From the NCBI GenBank assembly GCA_963580455.1, contig OY756964.1, positions 5,146,001 to 5,210,000 on the forward strand: a DNA stretch of 64,000 nt, in the 5' to 3' direction. The notes under the pieces are model-generated. The model was not told the DNA's origin. It saw only the letters and a list, made by a program, of their open reading frames with translations, and did no database searches. The stretch's first letter is position 1, and each line of letters starts with the position of its first letter. Below, piece after piece: positions 12,445 through 23,715 of this stretch. The translations under genes were made by a program, and so were the position numbers. The DNA comes from Euonymus europaeus. Lineage: Eukaryota; Streptophyta; Magnoliopsida; Celastrales; Celastraceae.

Positions 12445-12843
12445 ATGAATTATTATCAGGTAGCAGCGGAGCCATGGGGGTACTACATGAGTACTTCTCA
12501 GACGTCGTTCGGAGGAGGGGAGGAGAGGGTTGTTAGGCTAGCGGCAGAGAGTGCGGTGGTGATATTCAGTATGAGGAGTTGCTGCATGTGCCACGCTGTC
12601 AAGAGGTTGTTTTGTGGGATGGGAGTGAATCCTACTGTGCACGAGTTAGACCAGGACTTTAGAGGGAAGGAGATTGAGAGGGCGTTAGTGAGCTTGCTTG
12701 AGAACTCTTCATCGGTTGCGACGCCGTTGCCGGTGGTTTTCATCGGAGGGAAGTTAATTGGAGCAATGGATCGAGTCATGGCTTCTCATATTAATGGGAC
12801 CCTCGTGCCTCTTCTCAAAGAGGCCGGAGCACTCTGGCTTTGA
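12445..12843 (+). CDS. ROXY1-like: CC-type glutaredoxin, ROXY1/2 (GRXC7/8) type
   Basis: An intronless 132-residue protein with a thioredoxin-fold glutaredoxin domain at about residues 28-130. The active site is C46-C47-M48-C49 (SCCMCH), diagnostic of the land-plant CC class. The [10 protein letters not shown] stretch (93-102) supplies the cis-Pro and glutathione-binding loop, followed by [19 protein letters not shown]. The C-terminus keeps LxxLL (120-124) and ALWL (129-132), motifs used for contact with TGA factors and TOPLESS-type co-repressors. The N-terminus (EPWGYY) and overall sequence are closest to the ROXY1/ROXY2 branch, which controls petal and anther development in Arabidopsis, rather than the ROXY19/GRX480 branch. 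Length and intronless structure are normal. The ATG at 12445 follows an A-rich leader and no earlier in-frame start is needed. The protein is expected to act in nucleus and cytosol. Its floral role here is inferred. Confidence 0.95.
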   Translation: MNYYQVAAEPWGYYMSTSQTSFGGGEERVVRLAAESAVVIFSMRSCCMCHAVKRLFCGMGVNPTVHELDQDFRGKEIERALVSLLENSSSVATPLPVVFIGGKLIGAMDRVMASHINGTLVPLLKEAGALWL

Positions 12844-13635
12844 TATGTGTATAGTATTGTATATCTGCCATTTTTAGTAATAAATTTGGTGATGTTGATG
12901 GATTAGTTTTGAGTCTTCTAAGTCTTTTAACAAAGAATATTAGTAGCACCTGATGAGAATTCTGCCTTCTCCTGATGAAGAACTGAACCAATCAGAGACT
13001 GCCACGTAATGTGTTTATTCAATCTCAAACACACAGAATGTAAGGCTGCTGGTCCACTTTTGTTGGGCTCGAGTACTATTTGGGCTTCGAATAGCTCTCT
13101 CTTTATGATTTCTTCAAGCCTGTGGAAGTTTGTCCATTCAGTGGGGACTTACCCAGAAATGGGAATTCATACCATACCACAAACCCATCTCAAACTCTAG
13201 ACGCTCTGTCTAGGACTCTAGAGAGATGGGCTGATTTCAGAGATGCAAGCTGTGAAAATCCTGTCCATGGTTGAAGATGTGTGTAGCCACTGATTTGAAG
13301 AAGAAACCGCTGAAGAAATTGGTACAGAACATCAATACTGTCATGGTCTCATGACCTTCTTCTGTTCATATATTGGAAATTAAAAAGGCCTCCAAATCAA
13401 ACCCCCAACCACTACTTGTCAATCAGCTACAGAAGCTGCCAAGAGGACTGCTTCACATGACTTTGTTTGTAGTGAATAGATTAAAGCATTTTTTTCCAGC
13501 TCTTCCCTGATTATTACAGTTGGTCCAAAACAGCAAACACTCACGGGCTGCATTATGCTCTGTTCATAGAGTTCCAACTATAAAGTCTATTGACTATAGA
13601 ATGCTTCTGTAAAAGCTTATTCCCTGTCTGTTCTT
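12844..13635. other. Intergenic DNA between glutaredoxin and Ole e 1 gene
   Basis: The left part should contain the glutaredoxin 3' UTR (AATAAA-like ATAAAT at about 12880). No further gene is supported. The last 60 bases are the Ole e 1 gene's core promoter and leader. Confidence 0.5.
13579..13585 (+). promoter_or_regulatory. TATA box of the Ole e 1/extensin gene
   Basis: TATAAAG at 13579-13585, 51 bp upstream of the start codon. Transcription would begin close to 13610, leaving a very short leader. Confidence 0.5.
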
Positions 13636-14795
13636 ATGGATCTATCAATCATTCTTCTTTTTCTTCTTGCAACTTTGTTTTCTCACCCATTTTCTGTCTC
13701 AGCTCAAGCAAGTAATCCCACCGCTCACGTTACCGTTGTTGGTGTTGTTTATTGTGATACATGTTCAACCAATGTTTTCTCCAGACACAGCTACTTCTTG
13801 CCCGGTACCCAGTCTAACCCAGAAGAACCCATAAATTAAATATACTTTATTACGCAGCTTTCTTTTTAATTCTATTTGAGTTTAATCTTTTTTTGAACTT
13901 GTGGGTTTTATTATCAGGTGCTGACGTTCACATACAGTGCGAGTTCAAAGCAGATTCTCCAAAAACTGCGGAGCATATGACTTTCACAGTCAACAGAACT
14001 ACAGATAGATATGGTATATATAGGATGGAAATACCAGAAGTTGATGGGGTGGACTGTGTAAATGGAATGGTGTTGGAGTCATTGTGCCAGGCAAGTTTGA
14101 AAGGGAGCTCAGCTTCAGATTGCAACGTTCCTGCTTTAAGGGTAACAACAAATGAGATGTCAGTCAAATCAAAACAGGATAATCTCTGTATTTATAGCCT
14201 GAAAGCACTGAGTTACAGACCTTCCAAGAAAAATAAAACCTTGTGTGGAAACCAAAAGGAGGAGGAGATTGTGCCAAGTTCTTTCAACTCTTCAAAGTTC
14301 TTTCTGCCTTATTTTCCATCATATGGTTATCCTTGGCCTCAATTAGCACCAATGCCTCCTCTGCCTCAGCTACCCCCATTGCCCAGGTTTCCCTTTCCTC
14401 CATTCCCACCTCTTCCATCTTTTCCATTCCCTCACTTTCCATTTTCAAATCCACCTTCTCCGCCATTCCCATTTGCACCGCTCCCTCCTCATCCTCCAAT
14501 ACCCTTTGCTTATCCACCACCTCTTCCATCCTTTCCACTCCCTCACTTTCCATTTCCAAATCCACCTTCTCTGTCATTCCCATTTCCACCGCTGCCTCCT
14601 TATCCTCCAATACCCTTTGCTTATCCACCACCTCCACCTGCATTCAGTCTAGGAGATCCAAGAACATGGGTACCTAATTTTCCTCCATTATCTCCCCCTC
14701 CTTCACCACCAGCATTCAATTTAGGAAACCCCAGAACTTGGAATCCATATTTTCCTCCATCTCCTCCTCATATGCTTGAGAGACAAAGTCCATGA
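13636..14795 (+). CDS. Ole e 1-domain, proline-rich (extensin-like) secreted protein
   Basis: Exon 1 is 13636-13804 and exon 2 is 13918-14795, with a 113-bp GT-AG phase-1 intron. The product is 348 residues. Residues 1-23 form a signal peptide, with a likely cut after VSA. An Ole e 1-like domain covers about 28-150, with the CDTC pair (C40, C43) and further cysteines at 64, 103, 113, 125 and 147. From about 187 the chain is an extended Pro/Phe-rich tail (PPLP, FPFP, PPIPFAYPPP). This layout is that of the plant 'pollen Ole e 1 allergen and extensin' family, secreted to the cell wall; no precise biochemical role is established. The tail contains a 37-residue repeat and two copies of a G(D/N)PRTW module, so it has grown by duplication. 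The Ser-Pro4 runs of classical extensins are absent, so it is better called proline-rich than a true extensin. It has no link with its neighbours. Confidence 0.85.
14409..14631 (+). repeat. 111-bp in-frame tandem repeat in the proline-rich tail
   Basis: Copy 1 starts at 14409 and copy 2 at 14520, an offset of 111 bp or exactly 37 codons. Each encodes a block ending NPP...PPIPFAYPPP. Differences are mostly synonymous or conservative, so the repeat is older than the neat tandem duplications elsewhere in the window. Confidence 0.85.
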
Positions 14796-15052
14796 TTTGT
14801 CTATTCAATTTTTATTTAATATGATGATTTGTGTGAGCCTGTGAGGTATGCTATTTGTTCATAATTACATGAACATTCTATCTTAGGAGACCCAAGAACT
14901 TGGAATCCATATTTTCCTCCATCCTCTCCTTGATATGTGCCAGAGAGGCAACGTCCATGATTTGTCTACTCAATTTTTACTTAATATGATGATTTGTGCC
15001 TGTGAGGTATTTATTCTATTTGTTCATAATTACATGAACCTTATATCTTGTT
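14721..15052 (+). repeat. Tandem duplication of the gene's 3' end beyond its stop
   Basis: The last 75 bases of the coding sequence plus 3' flank (14721-14882) recur at 14883-15052. The second copy still reads LGDPRTWNPYFPPSSP before a TGA at 14931-14933, although it now lies downstream of the real stop (14793-14795). Both copies continue through CATGATTTGTCTA and TTCATAATTACATGAAC. It is a partial duplication of the last exon and 3' UTR. Confidence 0.85.
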
Positions 15053-15378
15053 GATTGAACCCAAATGGGTAATGCCAATCTGGATAGTATGTATGCTCGT
15101 GAGGAATACAATTGAATGTTTTGTGTTAATGAATCTTAAAAAAAAAAAACAAGACAATGCTAGAAGGGGCAGAGGGAGAGAATTTAGCAAAAGGGAAAAA
15201 ATAAAAATGTGTTTGTATGTAACTACCAAAGTTGCTTATAAATCATAAGCACTTAAACATTGTTAACGATTATTTTCCCAGCCACAATGCAAAGAGTGTT
15301 AAATCTGAACTTATTTTGTCATATATGGATGCATGCCTTATCTCTTAGTATAATTAATTAGGAGAAACTCAAATCAGA

Positions 15379-16850
15379 TTAGGTCGTACCTCTCATCAAT
15401 GACAGAAGGAAGCTGCTACCACTCTCACATGAGCCAAAGAAATCAAAATTCAAATTGGCTTTAAATGCATTGAAGGAAGCTTCAGTCTCCAGCTTCAGAG
15501 AGGATCGGTTGCATGAAATATGAGAAAGGAAGAGAGCGGGTTCCTGTGAAGAAATTTATGTTAGAGGGTTAATCAAAACAAAGCCAAGACTCCTCTATTC
15601 TTTTTTGTCTCTAAAGGCCATCAATATATATCATTCCTTCATATCCTTTACATCTAATTCAAGATATTATTATTAAGTGACAATGAAATTGATTTCTTAA
15701 TTGAAGATCCTAAACTCATGAATAGCAAATGTGAAAAAATTTGCCGCATGAAATTAGTAATTTAATGGATAAGAGAGGACGAATAACTAAAATGTACTCA
15801 AACCAATGGAATGAAGAAAATCAGCTTGTTTTGCAAGATAAAGGAACAACTAAAAACCCACATATGGCAAGGTACAGGGAAACTGATATGCAGCAACAAT
15901 TTCTTGAAGACGAACACAGGGAATATCATAGCCTAGATCTCTAACAAGTCCAGCAATTTAATTGCACCAAGAGCCAAAATTTTTGCAAACGGCAGTACGG
16001 CACATATCATGATGAACATATGATCCTTATATGATAAAAAAAAGATTCAGGGATTATCACTTCCTCTAATTTTAAAATAACTTTGCAACGCCCCAAATTC
16101 TATCTACAAAACATTCTATAACTCTGTGAATGCACTCAATAGGAAACAGGGCAGTAAAACATCATAGGCAAAGTTTTTCATTCCTAAATGAAACAATTTT
16201 TGTACAGATAAATACATTATAAGAAAATTCATAATCTACAAATTGAAATTTTCCTCACCAACTAGATACATAAACTGCTCATACAATCAAAGCTCCGAGT
16301 AATCAACAGATTCAATGTTTGCATGCAAAAACAAAAAAGAAAACCAAGATTTACCCAAAAGCACTGCATTCATTCCTTTAGGATTTAACATAAAATAAAG
16401 TAGAGTTTCTAATTAGGCCGAACTCGACTTGCAGATAAGAAAGTATTTCCAAACTTGAGTGATTCTGGCAACAGCAATGGATGATATAGGAAGCTCGAAA
16501 TCCCAGATTTATCTGTTCCTGTAACTGTTTCTTCACAGCCCAGTGCATACAAACAATCAAAAAAAAAAAACTCAAACGAACAAGACACGTTATTCGATTT
16601 TGCCAAGAATCACGAACAGCACGATGAACAGAGAATGAAGATACGAATGATTAAACAAAGAAAACCGATAGATACTAACACAATCAAAGAGCAATCAAAT
16701 TAGGGTTTCAAGATTGAGATAGGAAAGTGTCATTAGATGATAATCAATTATGTGATTATCCATCCCAAAAGAACGACCTAAATTCTTTTGATTGAACAAA
16801 AATGTCTCACTCAAAGATGTGGAGGAGGGAAGGATTTGACAACTTCGAAG
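15379..16850 (-). pseudogene. Possible minus-strand transcription unit, coding status unclear
   Basis: Weak evidence only. Complement(15379..15543) looks like a terminal exon: acceptor TTCTTCACAG, then 54 open codons (EPALFLSHISCNRSSLKLET onward, ending LMRGTT) and TAA. A possible donor TTTTGG|GTAAAT lies at complement 16353-16355, after a short frame starting MNAVLL. The simplest join of the two shifts the frame, so at least one more exon, a different start, or a broken gene would be needed. The sequence in between is pyrimidine-rich on the minus strand, as an intron would be. I recognise no family. It could also be a non-coding RNA gene or chance. Confidence 0.22.
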
Positions 16851-17289
16851 GTTGCGAAGAAAAATAAAGGAATTAACTAACGGTAGGATTTCGTTATTTT
16901 GAAATTCAGAAAAGACCTATATAATTTTGTAGCCGTTACAATTATATTTTCAATTTTCATTCTTCAAAAACAGGAGTCGACCGTTCAGCCGTCAGCGTTT
17001 GCTTCACAGTTCAGACAATAACACTATCGTGTTTGGGCCGGACTTGGTTATCAGAACTGCCCCAAAGAACCATGCAGGGCAGGAGTTGGGCCTTATATCT
17101 TGTCTAAACGGGCCCAAATCCACAGAATCATCATCTCAATTCATCTTTCATGTTCTTTTTTATTTGTGATGAAAACTTTTTGTTGTTGGTTGTTATTTTT
17201 TTAAATAACCGAAAAGACGAAAAAGACACCATATAAATTATACTTGAGATATTTAACATGGACCTAAACTCACGCCTTCAAGTCACTGG
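16851..17289. other. Intergenic DNA, no gene seen
   Basis: No coding region is supported. Several TGGGCC/GGGCCC-type motifs (about 17030-17120) resemble site II elements and could be a promoter for the doubtful minus-strand unit to the left. Confidence 0.4.
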
Positions 17290-17841
17290 CTATCTACTAG
17301 GGCTGTCATTGGTCGGTCTTGGTCGGTTTTTATGACCCCTCAACACCCGGGCCGAATTTTCGGTTTTTTTTTAATAAATAACCGAAACCGACCAAACACT
17401 ACAGTTCAAGAGAGAAAACCGACTTTCGGTTTGGTCGGTTTTCGGCCGGTTTTCGGTTTTAAGATGGGCCTAATTTTAATAGGCCAAGATCTCATTTACT
17501 GTTGGGCTAAAAGACCATTGGGCCTGACCCTTTAAATCTGGGCCATTGATTGATTATTTATATCAATGGCCCAAATTTATTTAATTAGTTTAAATGTTTA
17601 ATAACTTAAATATATATTATATAATTATATATGTAATACTAATATATTATTAATTCGGTCGGTTTGGTTTTAACCGATCTGTTTTCTTCAGTGTAACAAA
17701 ACCGACCATTGATAATTGTTTATATAAAAATAAAACCGATCGGTCGGTTCTCATAATTTAAAAAATTTAGAACCGCCCGATCGGTCGGTTTGGTCGGGCG
17801 GTTCGATTTTTCCGGTCAATTTTGACAGCCCTACTATCTAC
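17290..17841. mobile_element. hAT-type MITE with perfect 8-bp target duplication
   Basis: The element spans 17298-17833 (536 bp). It has a perfect 11-bp terminal inverted repeat, TAGGGCTGTCA at the left and TGACAGCCCTA at the right. It is flanked by identical 8-bp repeats CTATCTAC (17290-17297 and 17834-17841). Eight-base duplications and (C/T)AGGGCTGTCA ends are typical of plant hAT non-autonomous elements. The subterminal parts are full of GGTCGG/CCGACC and CGGTTTT motifs on both strands, probable transposase-binding repeats. It has no transposase gene. Confidence 0.9.
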
Positions 17842-19069
17842 CTCTATATATATATATTTTGGTGTGTAGCGATCATCATCCCTAAGCTTATCCAGTAGAC
17901 CCTAAATCCATAACAGTGTTTAATTTAAAATTAATTGCATTCCAACTGCCATAATATATTGTCACAATATAATTAATCCTTTTTTTATAGGATGACTTGC
18001 TCAAATTAAATTAACTAATCAAACAAATTGTTTTAAACTTAGGAATGTTTAGTCAACTTATCTCGATAGCTCTAGCTTTTCGGAAGAGCATAATATCAAT
18101 AATTGAGTTGCATTACCTAAAATAAGACGAATGATGTGAGATTATAGTCTCGACAATTAATCGAATAAAATGATCCGAAATTAATATTGTCATAAAGTTA
18201 AATAATTTATAAAAAATTGCGTAACATATATATCATCTCCATTGATCACTACTCTCGTTATGTCGTCACTTGTCAATTTCTATAATTCCACAAAATTCAT
18301 GAATCACGACATGCATGATGTTTTGGATATATAATAAACGTTGATGGACTTGTTCTTATTCAATATAAAATAATAATTCAAAATTGAATAGGTGTCCAAT
18401 TCGAATCTACAAATTGTCCCGCAATACAAAAATCCTAGGATTGGATTGACCTAGTCGATCCAGGCAGCCTCCATGATATTATATTTTATTTTACAAGAAA
18501 TTAGTGACAGCCAATTTTGTCCAGCCACCGAAAAAGTTAAACCCTAATATTCAGCAAGTATAAATTATTTAACTCAAATCACCCATCACACAACAACATT
18601 AATAATTATTAATTTAAGAAAAAAGTGTGTAATTAACTTCACACAAACCCCATATGAGACTCGTGTGAACCATAATAATGAAAAATGACACATTGCCACA
18701 TTGATAGTCTACATGGCATTGGATGTTTCTTGGTTCCTAAAAGTTAGTCTCTCTAGCAAAAATGCATAATAATTAATGATAAGATTATTAGATCTAATAT
18801 AGGAGTCTCCAGAGTACACAACAAAAATGTTCAAACTAGCTAGTATATATGAGTCTGCAACAATAAATTTCAAATAGCCTAGTTGAAGAGCTGGATCGTA
18901 TTTAATCTCGAACTTTAAGTTCAAATCCCACCCCTTTCTTCGTATTAAAAAAAATGATCTTGTATGTACAATGTGTATATCCTAATGCAATAGGGAGAGA
19001 AAAATTGAGAAAATAAAAGTGGAAAAAGTAAAGTAAAATATAAAAGATGAACATGGAAATAAATTTTGT
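17842..19069. other. AT-rich intergenic DNA
   Basis: No gene is supported. At about 18885-18950 the phrase AAGTTCAAATCCCACCCC resembles the box B region of a tRNA-derived SINE (compare GGTTCGANTCC), followed by an A-run, so a decayed SINE is possible. Confidence 0.4.
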
Positions 19070-20415
19070 AATGGGTTTCACTTTATTTTTCTTCATGCAT
19101 TTCATCTCGATGTATTTGGGTGGAGCTATCTACATCCCAATAATTACCGGTCTCATTCCATTACTAGCAAAATCTCAATAAAAAACAGACAGATTCTGAA
19201 TAATATTCATTATTGTCAAAACCCCAACTTTTTCTCCTTTTTCTCTCTCTCCTTCTCCTCCTCTATGTCTTCTTCAAAGCTTATCTCGTAATGTATCAGC
19301 CTTTCCCTCTTCTTCCTATACTGGATTATGTTGTTGTTTTCCAATTTGTAGACTTTATCGACGATGCTAAATGTTGATAAGGAAAATCAAACGAGAATTT
19401 GTGACGATCAGTTTCAGGATGAGAATTACTGAGAAAATGTCGCATGTCTGAGAGCTCTCAACTGAATCTCCAACTTCGGACACAAAGAGACTTCCTAGAA
19501 CAATCAAGGCCCTATAACACTAGTCACTAAAGAGGGCAACAAGGGCACATAAACAACAGAATGTAATAGATGGATCAGATCTACTTAATAGCATATGAGC
19601 TATCACTGATGGGCTTGAGGTTGGATACACTGTTTGATCAGCTCCGGCACTCATTGAGTTGTTTCGAGGAGGCTAACAAGCCTGATTTTGAGAGAGAATG
19701 ACAGATTAATCATATGGAGAGGGAGAAAGAGAGAGCACGAGATGAAACAGAGACAAATAGATAGGAAAATAGATGAGGTATTATAAGATAATAATTTTAT
19801 ATTTTTAAGGTGTGATCGATAATTATTAGGATGCAATAGCTCATCCAATGTATTTAACCGATCTTGAACTGTTTCATAGCGACGATGAAACATTGAAACG
19901 CAACATGAGAACAGTCAAACCATGATGATCAAAATCAGTAAATGAAAACCAATGTATTAGAGCCACCACCAAAGCGCACTTAGAAAACAAAGTCAACGTG
20001 GTACACTAAAATAAAATAAAAAATTGTACTAGTATTTACATGCACAGCACGTGTTTTTTTTGTCCTTTTCTTGTAGTCATAATTACCCAATAAATTATTT
20101 AAAAACTTGTTGTTCAGCCACCGAACAGGAAAGCACTTAAACCAACCAGTTAATTATGGTAATAAAATATAGCAAGTAATAATAAATTAAAGGATCATAA
20201 TCAGCGCTCATCCAAATATTTATGGGTTCAGTTTTCACTGGATGAATTTGTGTGACTTATCTAACATGGGTGATTGTATAGTCGGAGAGATCGGGATAGA
20301 TTGCATTTTGAATGAGTTATTTGTATGGATAAGTGATGTATCAACTTTTATCCATTTGAGAAGTCAGAACATAACAAAATTGCCCATGTAAGAATGAAAT
20401 CGAAGACACGGGCAA
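19070..20415 (+). repeat. Segmental duplication, copy A (interrupted)
   Basis: The block at about 19845-20415 matches 21940-22420 over more than 450 bases with point and indel differences. Shared landmarks include AAAACTTGTTGTTCAGCCACC, ACCAACCAGTTAATTATGG and GACTTATCTAACAT. The short flank at 19070-19105 (TAATGGGTTT, ATGCATTTCATC, GATGTATTT) matches 21887-21940. Copy A therefore has about 740 extra bases (19106-19845) that copy B lacks, an insertion in A or a deletion in B. No gene is contained. Confidence 0.75.
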
Positions 20416-20569
20416 AATCCTCTTGCAGTGGTGCTTCTTTTTTAGACTTGCAGGGATCATTTTAGTGGTCAGATATAAAATTATGTCAAAAAATATGAAA
20501 TTATAATTTTTATTTTATTGCTAGTGCATAATTATATTTCTTTGTAAAGCCCCCATAAATCACTTTTTC

Positions 20570-21290
20570 TCTATAAAATCTTTTTTTGTTTGATCGACAG
20601 ACCAAAATCTCGAATACTAAAATCCTATTTTCCAAGTGATGAGCCCCAAGACTTGGACAAAGGAGTTAGGCAAAAAAAATATGAAATCATAATTTTTGTT
20701 CTACTGCTAGTGCAAAACTTTTTTTTCTCTATATATCCTATATTTATCTGTAGAATTTTTATTTCTCTGTAAAATTACTTTTTCTCTATAAAATCTCTTT
20801 TCCACTATTCGACAAACCCAAGGCTCGAATTCACTACTGAAACACTATGTCCCAAGTGATAAACCCAAGACTTGAATTTGCTAAACACTAACGAATTCAA
20901 GGAAATGATTCACTACTAAAATCTTAAATGTCACAAGTGTTAAATCCTAGGGTCCTAACTACTAAACTCTAACGGGCTCGGAAATCCCAAACACTGGGGT
21001 TCAAACTTCAAAAATTGGTCATAATTCTTTTTCCTTATAGAATCACTGTTTATCTGTTCAACGGATCAAAACTTGAATTCGCTATTAAAATCATATGTTT
21101 CAAGTGATGAACCCGAAAGTTTGAATTCACTAAACCCAACAAATTCTTACCATTGGAAGCACTCAAAGCAAGACCTAAATAATGAGCCAATAATATCATC
21201 ATAAATTGTACAATGTTGTTCTCTATCTGTATAAAATAATTTTTCTCTGTAAAACTGTCAAAATATTTTTTTGATCAGGTAATCCTTTTC
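20570..21290. repeat. Degenerate direct repeats between the two duplicated blocks
   Basis: Short phrases recur imperfectly here: CCAAGTGATGA(G/A)CCC, AAGACTTG(G/A)A, CTCGAATTCACTAC and TTTTTCTCT(A/G)TAAAA, each seen three or four times with irregular spacing. This looks like an old, decayed tandem or nested repeat. The stretch 21290-21680 likewise repeats GGCAAGGCCAGTGA-like phrases. No coding frame was found. Confidence 0.5.
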
Positions 21291-21886
21291 GATGACTTAT
21301 TGAGGTGAGGCTAGCGGCATTAGAATTGCCAGGTCAAGAAAAATTCAACGCTACCGATCTCGCCTCAATTAGTTGTCATAAATGGTCGAATCGAGGCAAA
21401 ACACATTCTGACTATTTTGCCTCAATCTGACAGTTTTTGATGTCGAATATTGGCAAGGCCAGTGACGACGTTGAATTTTTCTCAAACTCTCGACTTGACG
21501 ATTCCAACGCTACACACCTCACCTTGGTCAGTTGATAGAAAAGGCCTGATCGAGGCAAAATGCATTTTGACCATTTTGTCTTGATCCGATAGTTTCCAAT
21601 GTCAAATCTTGACAAGTCCAGTGATATTGGATTCGTCTCGGCATGATGAATCTAGTGCCACCAATCTTACCTCAATCCAAAGTCAGAAACATGCATAGCG
21701 AAAAAAATGAATTTTTTGTCATCTTTAATTGGAATAACAATAACAAATCTACAACTTCAAGTCTTACCCTTAATTTTATAAATTTAAAAATTAGTTAGAT
21801 CTTAACCATCCAAAAAAGTTCAATTATCTTTTTATTCTTAAGAGTTGATAAATTAAGGCATATCCTAATTTTCCCAAAAAATTTCG

Positions 21887-22420
21887 GAATGGGTTTGAAT
21901 TTATTTTCCTTTTATGCATTCATCCAGATGTATTTAGTAGATCTTGAAATGTTTCATATAGTGATGATGAAACGCAACATGAGAATAGTCAAATCAATGT
22001 ATTTAGAGCCACCACGAAAGAGCACCTAAACATTAGAAAGTCAACGTGGTACACTAACAAAAAAACAGTACACTATTTAGTATTTACATACATATCACGT
22101 GTTTTTTTTTTGTCTTTTTCTTATTCTCCATAATTACCCAATAAATTATTTAAAAACTTGTTGTTCAGCCACCAAACAGAAAAGCACTTAAACCAACCAG
22201 TTAATTATGGTAATAATAATAAATTAAAGAAGATCATAATGAGCGCTCATCCAAGTATTTATGGGTTCAATTTTCACTGGATGAATTTGTGTGACTTATC
22301 TAACATAGGTGATGTATAGTCGGAGAGATCGGGGTAGATTGCATTTTGAATGAGTTATTTGAGAAGTCAGAAGGTAACAAAATTGCCCATGCAAGGATAA
22401 AATCGAAGACGTAGGCAAAG
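21887..22420 (+). repeat. Segmental duplication, copy B
   Basis: The downstream partner of the block at 19070-20415, in the same orientation and about 2 kb away. Copy B is the shorter version and may be the ancestral form without the 740-base segment. The similarity stops at about 22420, after GAAATTGCCC-like and GAAGAC phrases shared by both copies. Confidence 0.75.
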
Positions 22421-23467
22421 TGTGCCGAACCAAATTAAATCTTGTGTCTTGTGTGTTTATCTGTCCTTGAGTTTGTTGCATAACGTAGATTAATAAATAT
22501 ATATAACTTCATTGTAATAATTATTTCAATAACTATTATTTTGTCATATTATCTAAAATAGTGAGAGGAAAAAAATTATTGTCATTTTCTATAATTTTCT
22601 TCTGTGTTTATTTCAACCAACGTGACCTACAACTCTTGGAGGTTGGGCTTATTGGAATAACCGCGTTAACCCATGAAACCTGCAACTCTTGCGGACCTAT
22701 GCTGTTTGGTTTAACATAAGTTTTAGTAGCATATAAGTTGTCAATATACTATGAAGAGTATGTAAATTAGTTTAATAACGAAATAAAAATTATTGAATAT
22801 GGGTCTTATTGGAAAGAGCTTTACGTTGAGTTTGAATATGTAATTTTTTTTTCAAAATCTAGCATATATTTTGAAAGATAAAATGATAAATATGTGAAAG
22901 AACAGGGGCAAAAAAGAAAATTAAAGAATTTTTTTTTGATATGTGATTGATAATCAATGAAATTGAACTTATAAGCTCGCATACTCTAATCTAGCTTATA
23001 AGCTTGACTGCAACTAATCAACGCCGTTTCCGGCGACTTCATCAGGTGACGGAGATCATTGTTGAGCTTGATCCAAAAAATCATATCAAACTAGATCTTG
23101 ATCCATAATCAGCTCATGAAATCGAAATCAAATCACAAATTTATATAAAACTATTACAAAAGCAGATCTAGTTCATACGATTTCATAGAATAAGTTGTCA
23201 GATTTTGAAACAATTCCAAAAAAGCCGATTCTTACAGATCATGCCAATATAATAACAAATCCAATTTTCAATCGATCCTTCTTATGATCTAGCAAAACCC
23301 TTGATACCAATTGTTTGTTCCATTAAAGATCTATGTAAGTCATCAAGACAAGAAGGATTCAACTATAAGTGATCGGTATATACCTTGATCCATAGTGGTT
23401 GGACTCCTAGTTGAGACACTTATTGATTCGCACTTGGACCATAACCCGTTAGTGGTATTCTTTTATA
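22421..23467. other. Intergenic DNA with retroelement-like phrases
   Basis: No gene is supported. At about 23300-23316 the minus strand reads CAATTGGTATCAAGG, close to the TGGTATCAGAGC primer-binding site used by many plant LTR elements. This may be the decayed edge of a retrotransposon oriented on the minus strand. Confidence 0.35.
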
Positions 23468-23715
23468 CAAGAATTGGACAAAGCCATGCCCCCAGGGCAT
23501 ATGGCTCAACAAGACCAGCTGGGGTTTTCGGTTTGGTCAGTAAGATAGGTCTTGGGTTCGAAGTGCAGCTCAGGAGTTCGGTGATTTATCTGAACACACT
23601 CAGCCTGTCTCTGTCATTGTGTCGCATAATCTGCAACTTACATTCTATAGGCATTCCGAGAGCGCGGGTCTATAGACAAGTCCTTGAGTCCTGCCTCAAT
23701 CCAAGAATTGGACAA
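23468..23715 (+). mobile_element. tRNA-derived SINE with 14-bp target duplication
   Basis: The insertion 23482-23701 is bounded by the direct repeat CAAGAATTGGACAA at 23468-23481 and 23702-23715. Its head has pol III promoter-like blocks: box A about TGGCTCAACAA (23502-23512) and box B GGGTTCGAAGT (23554-23564). Its start (CCCCCAGGGCATATGGCT) is shared with the SINE at 60111-60470, so the two belong to related families. It has no coding capacity. The 138-codon open frame crossing it is incidental. Confidence 0.8.

Noticed and set aside
14243..14677. Overlapping frames on both strands within the proline-rich exon (14243-14677 +, 14284-14643 -)
   Set aside because: They are shadows of the CCT/CCA-rich coding repeat in other frames (Ser/Ile-rich or Glu/Met-rich strings).
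15401..15425. miR156-like phrase TGACAGAAGGAAG
   Set aside because: It departs from the miR156 sequence after about nine bases and I see no hairpin partner nearby.
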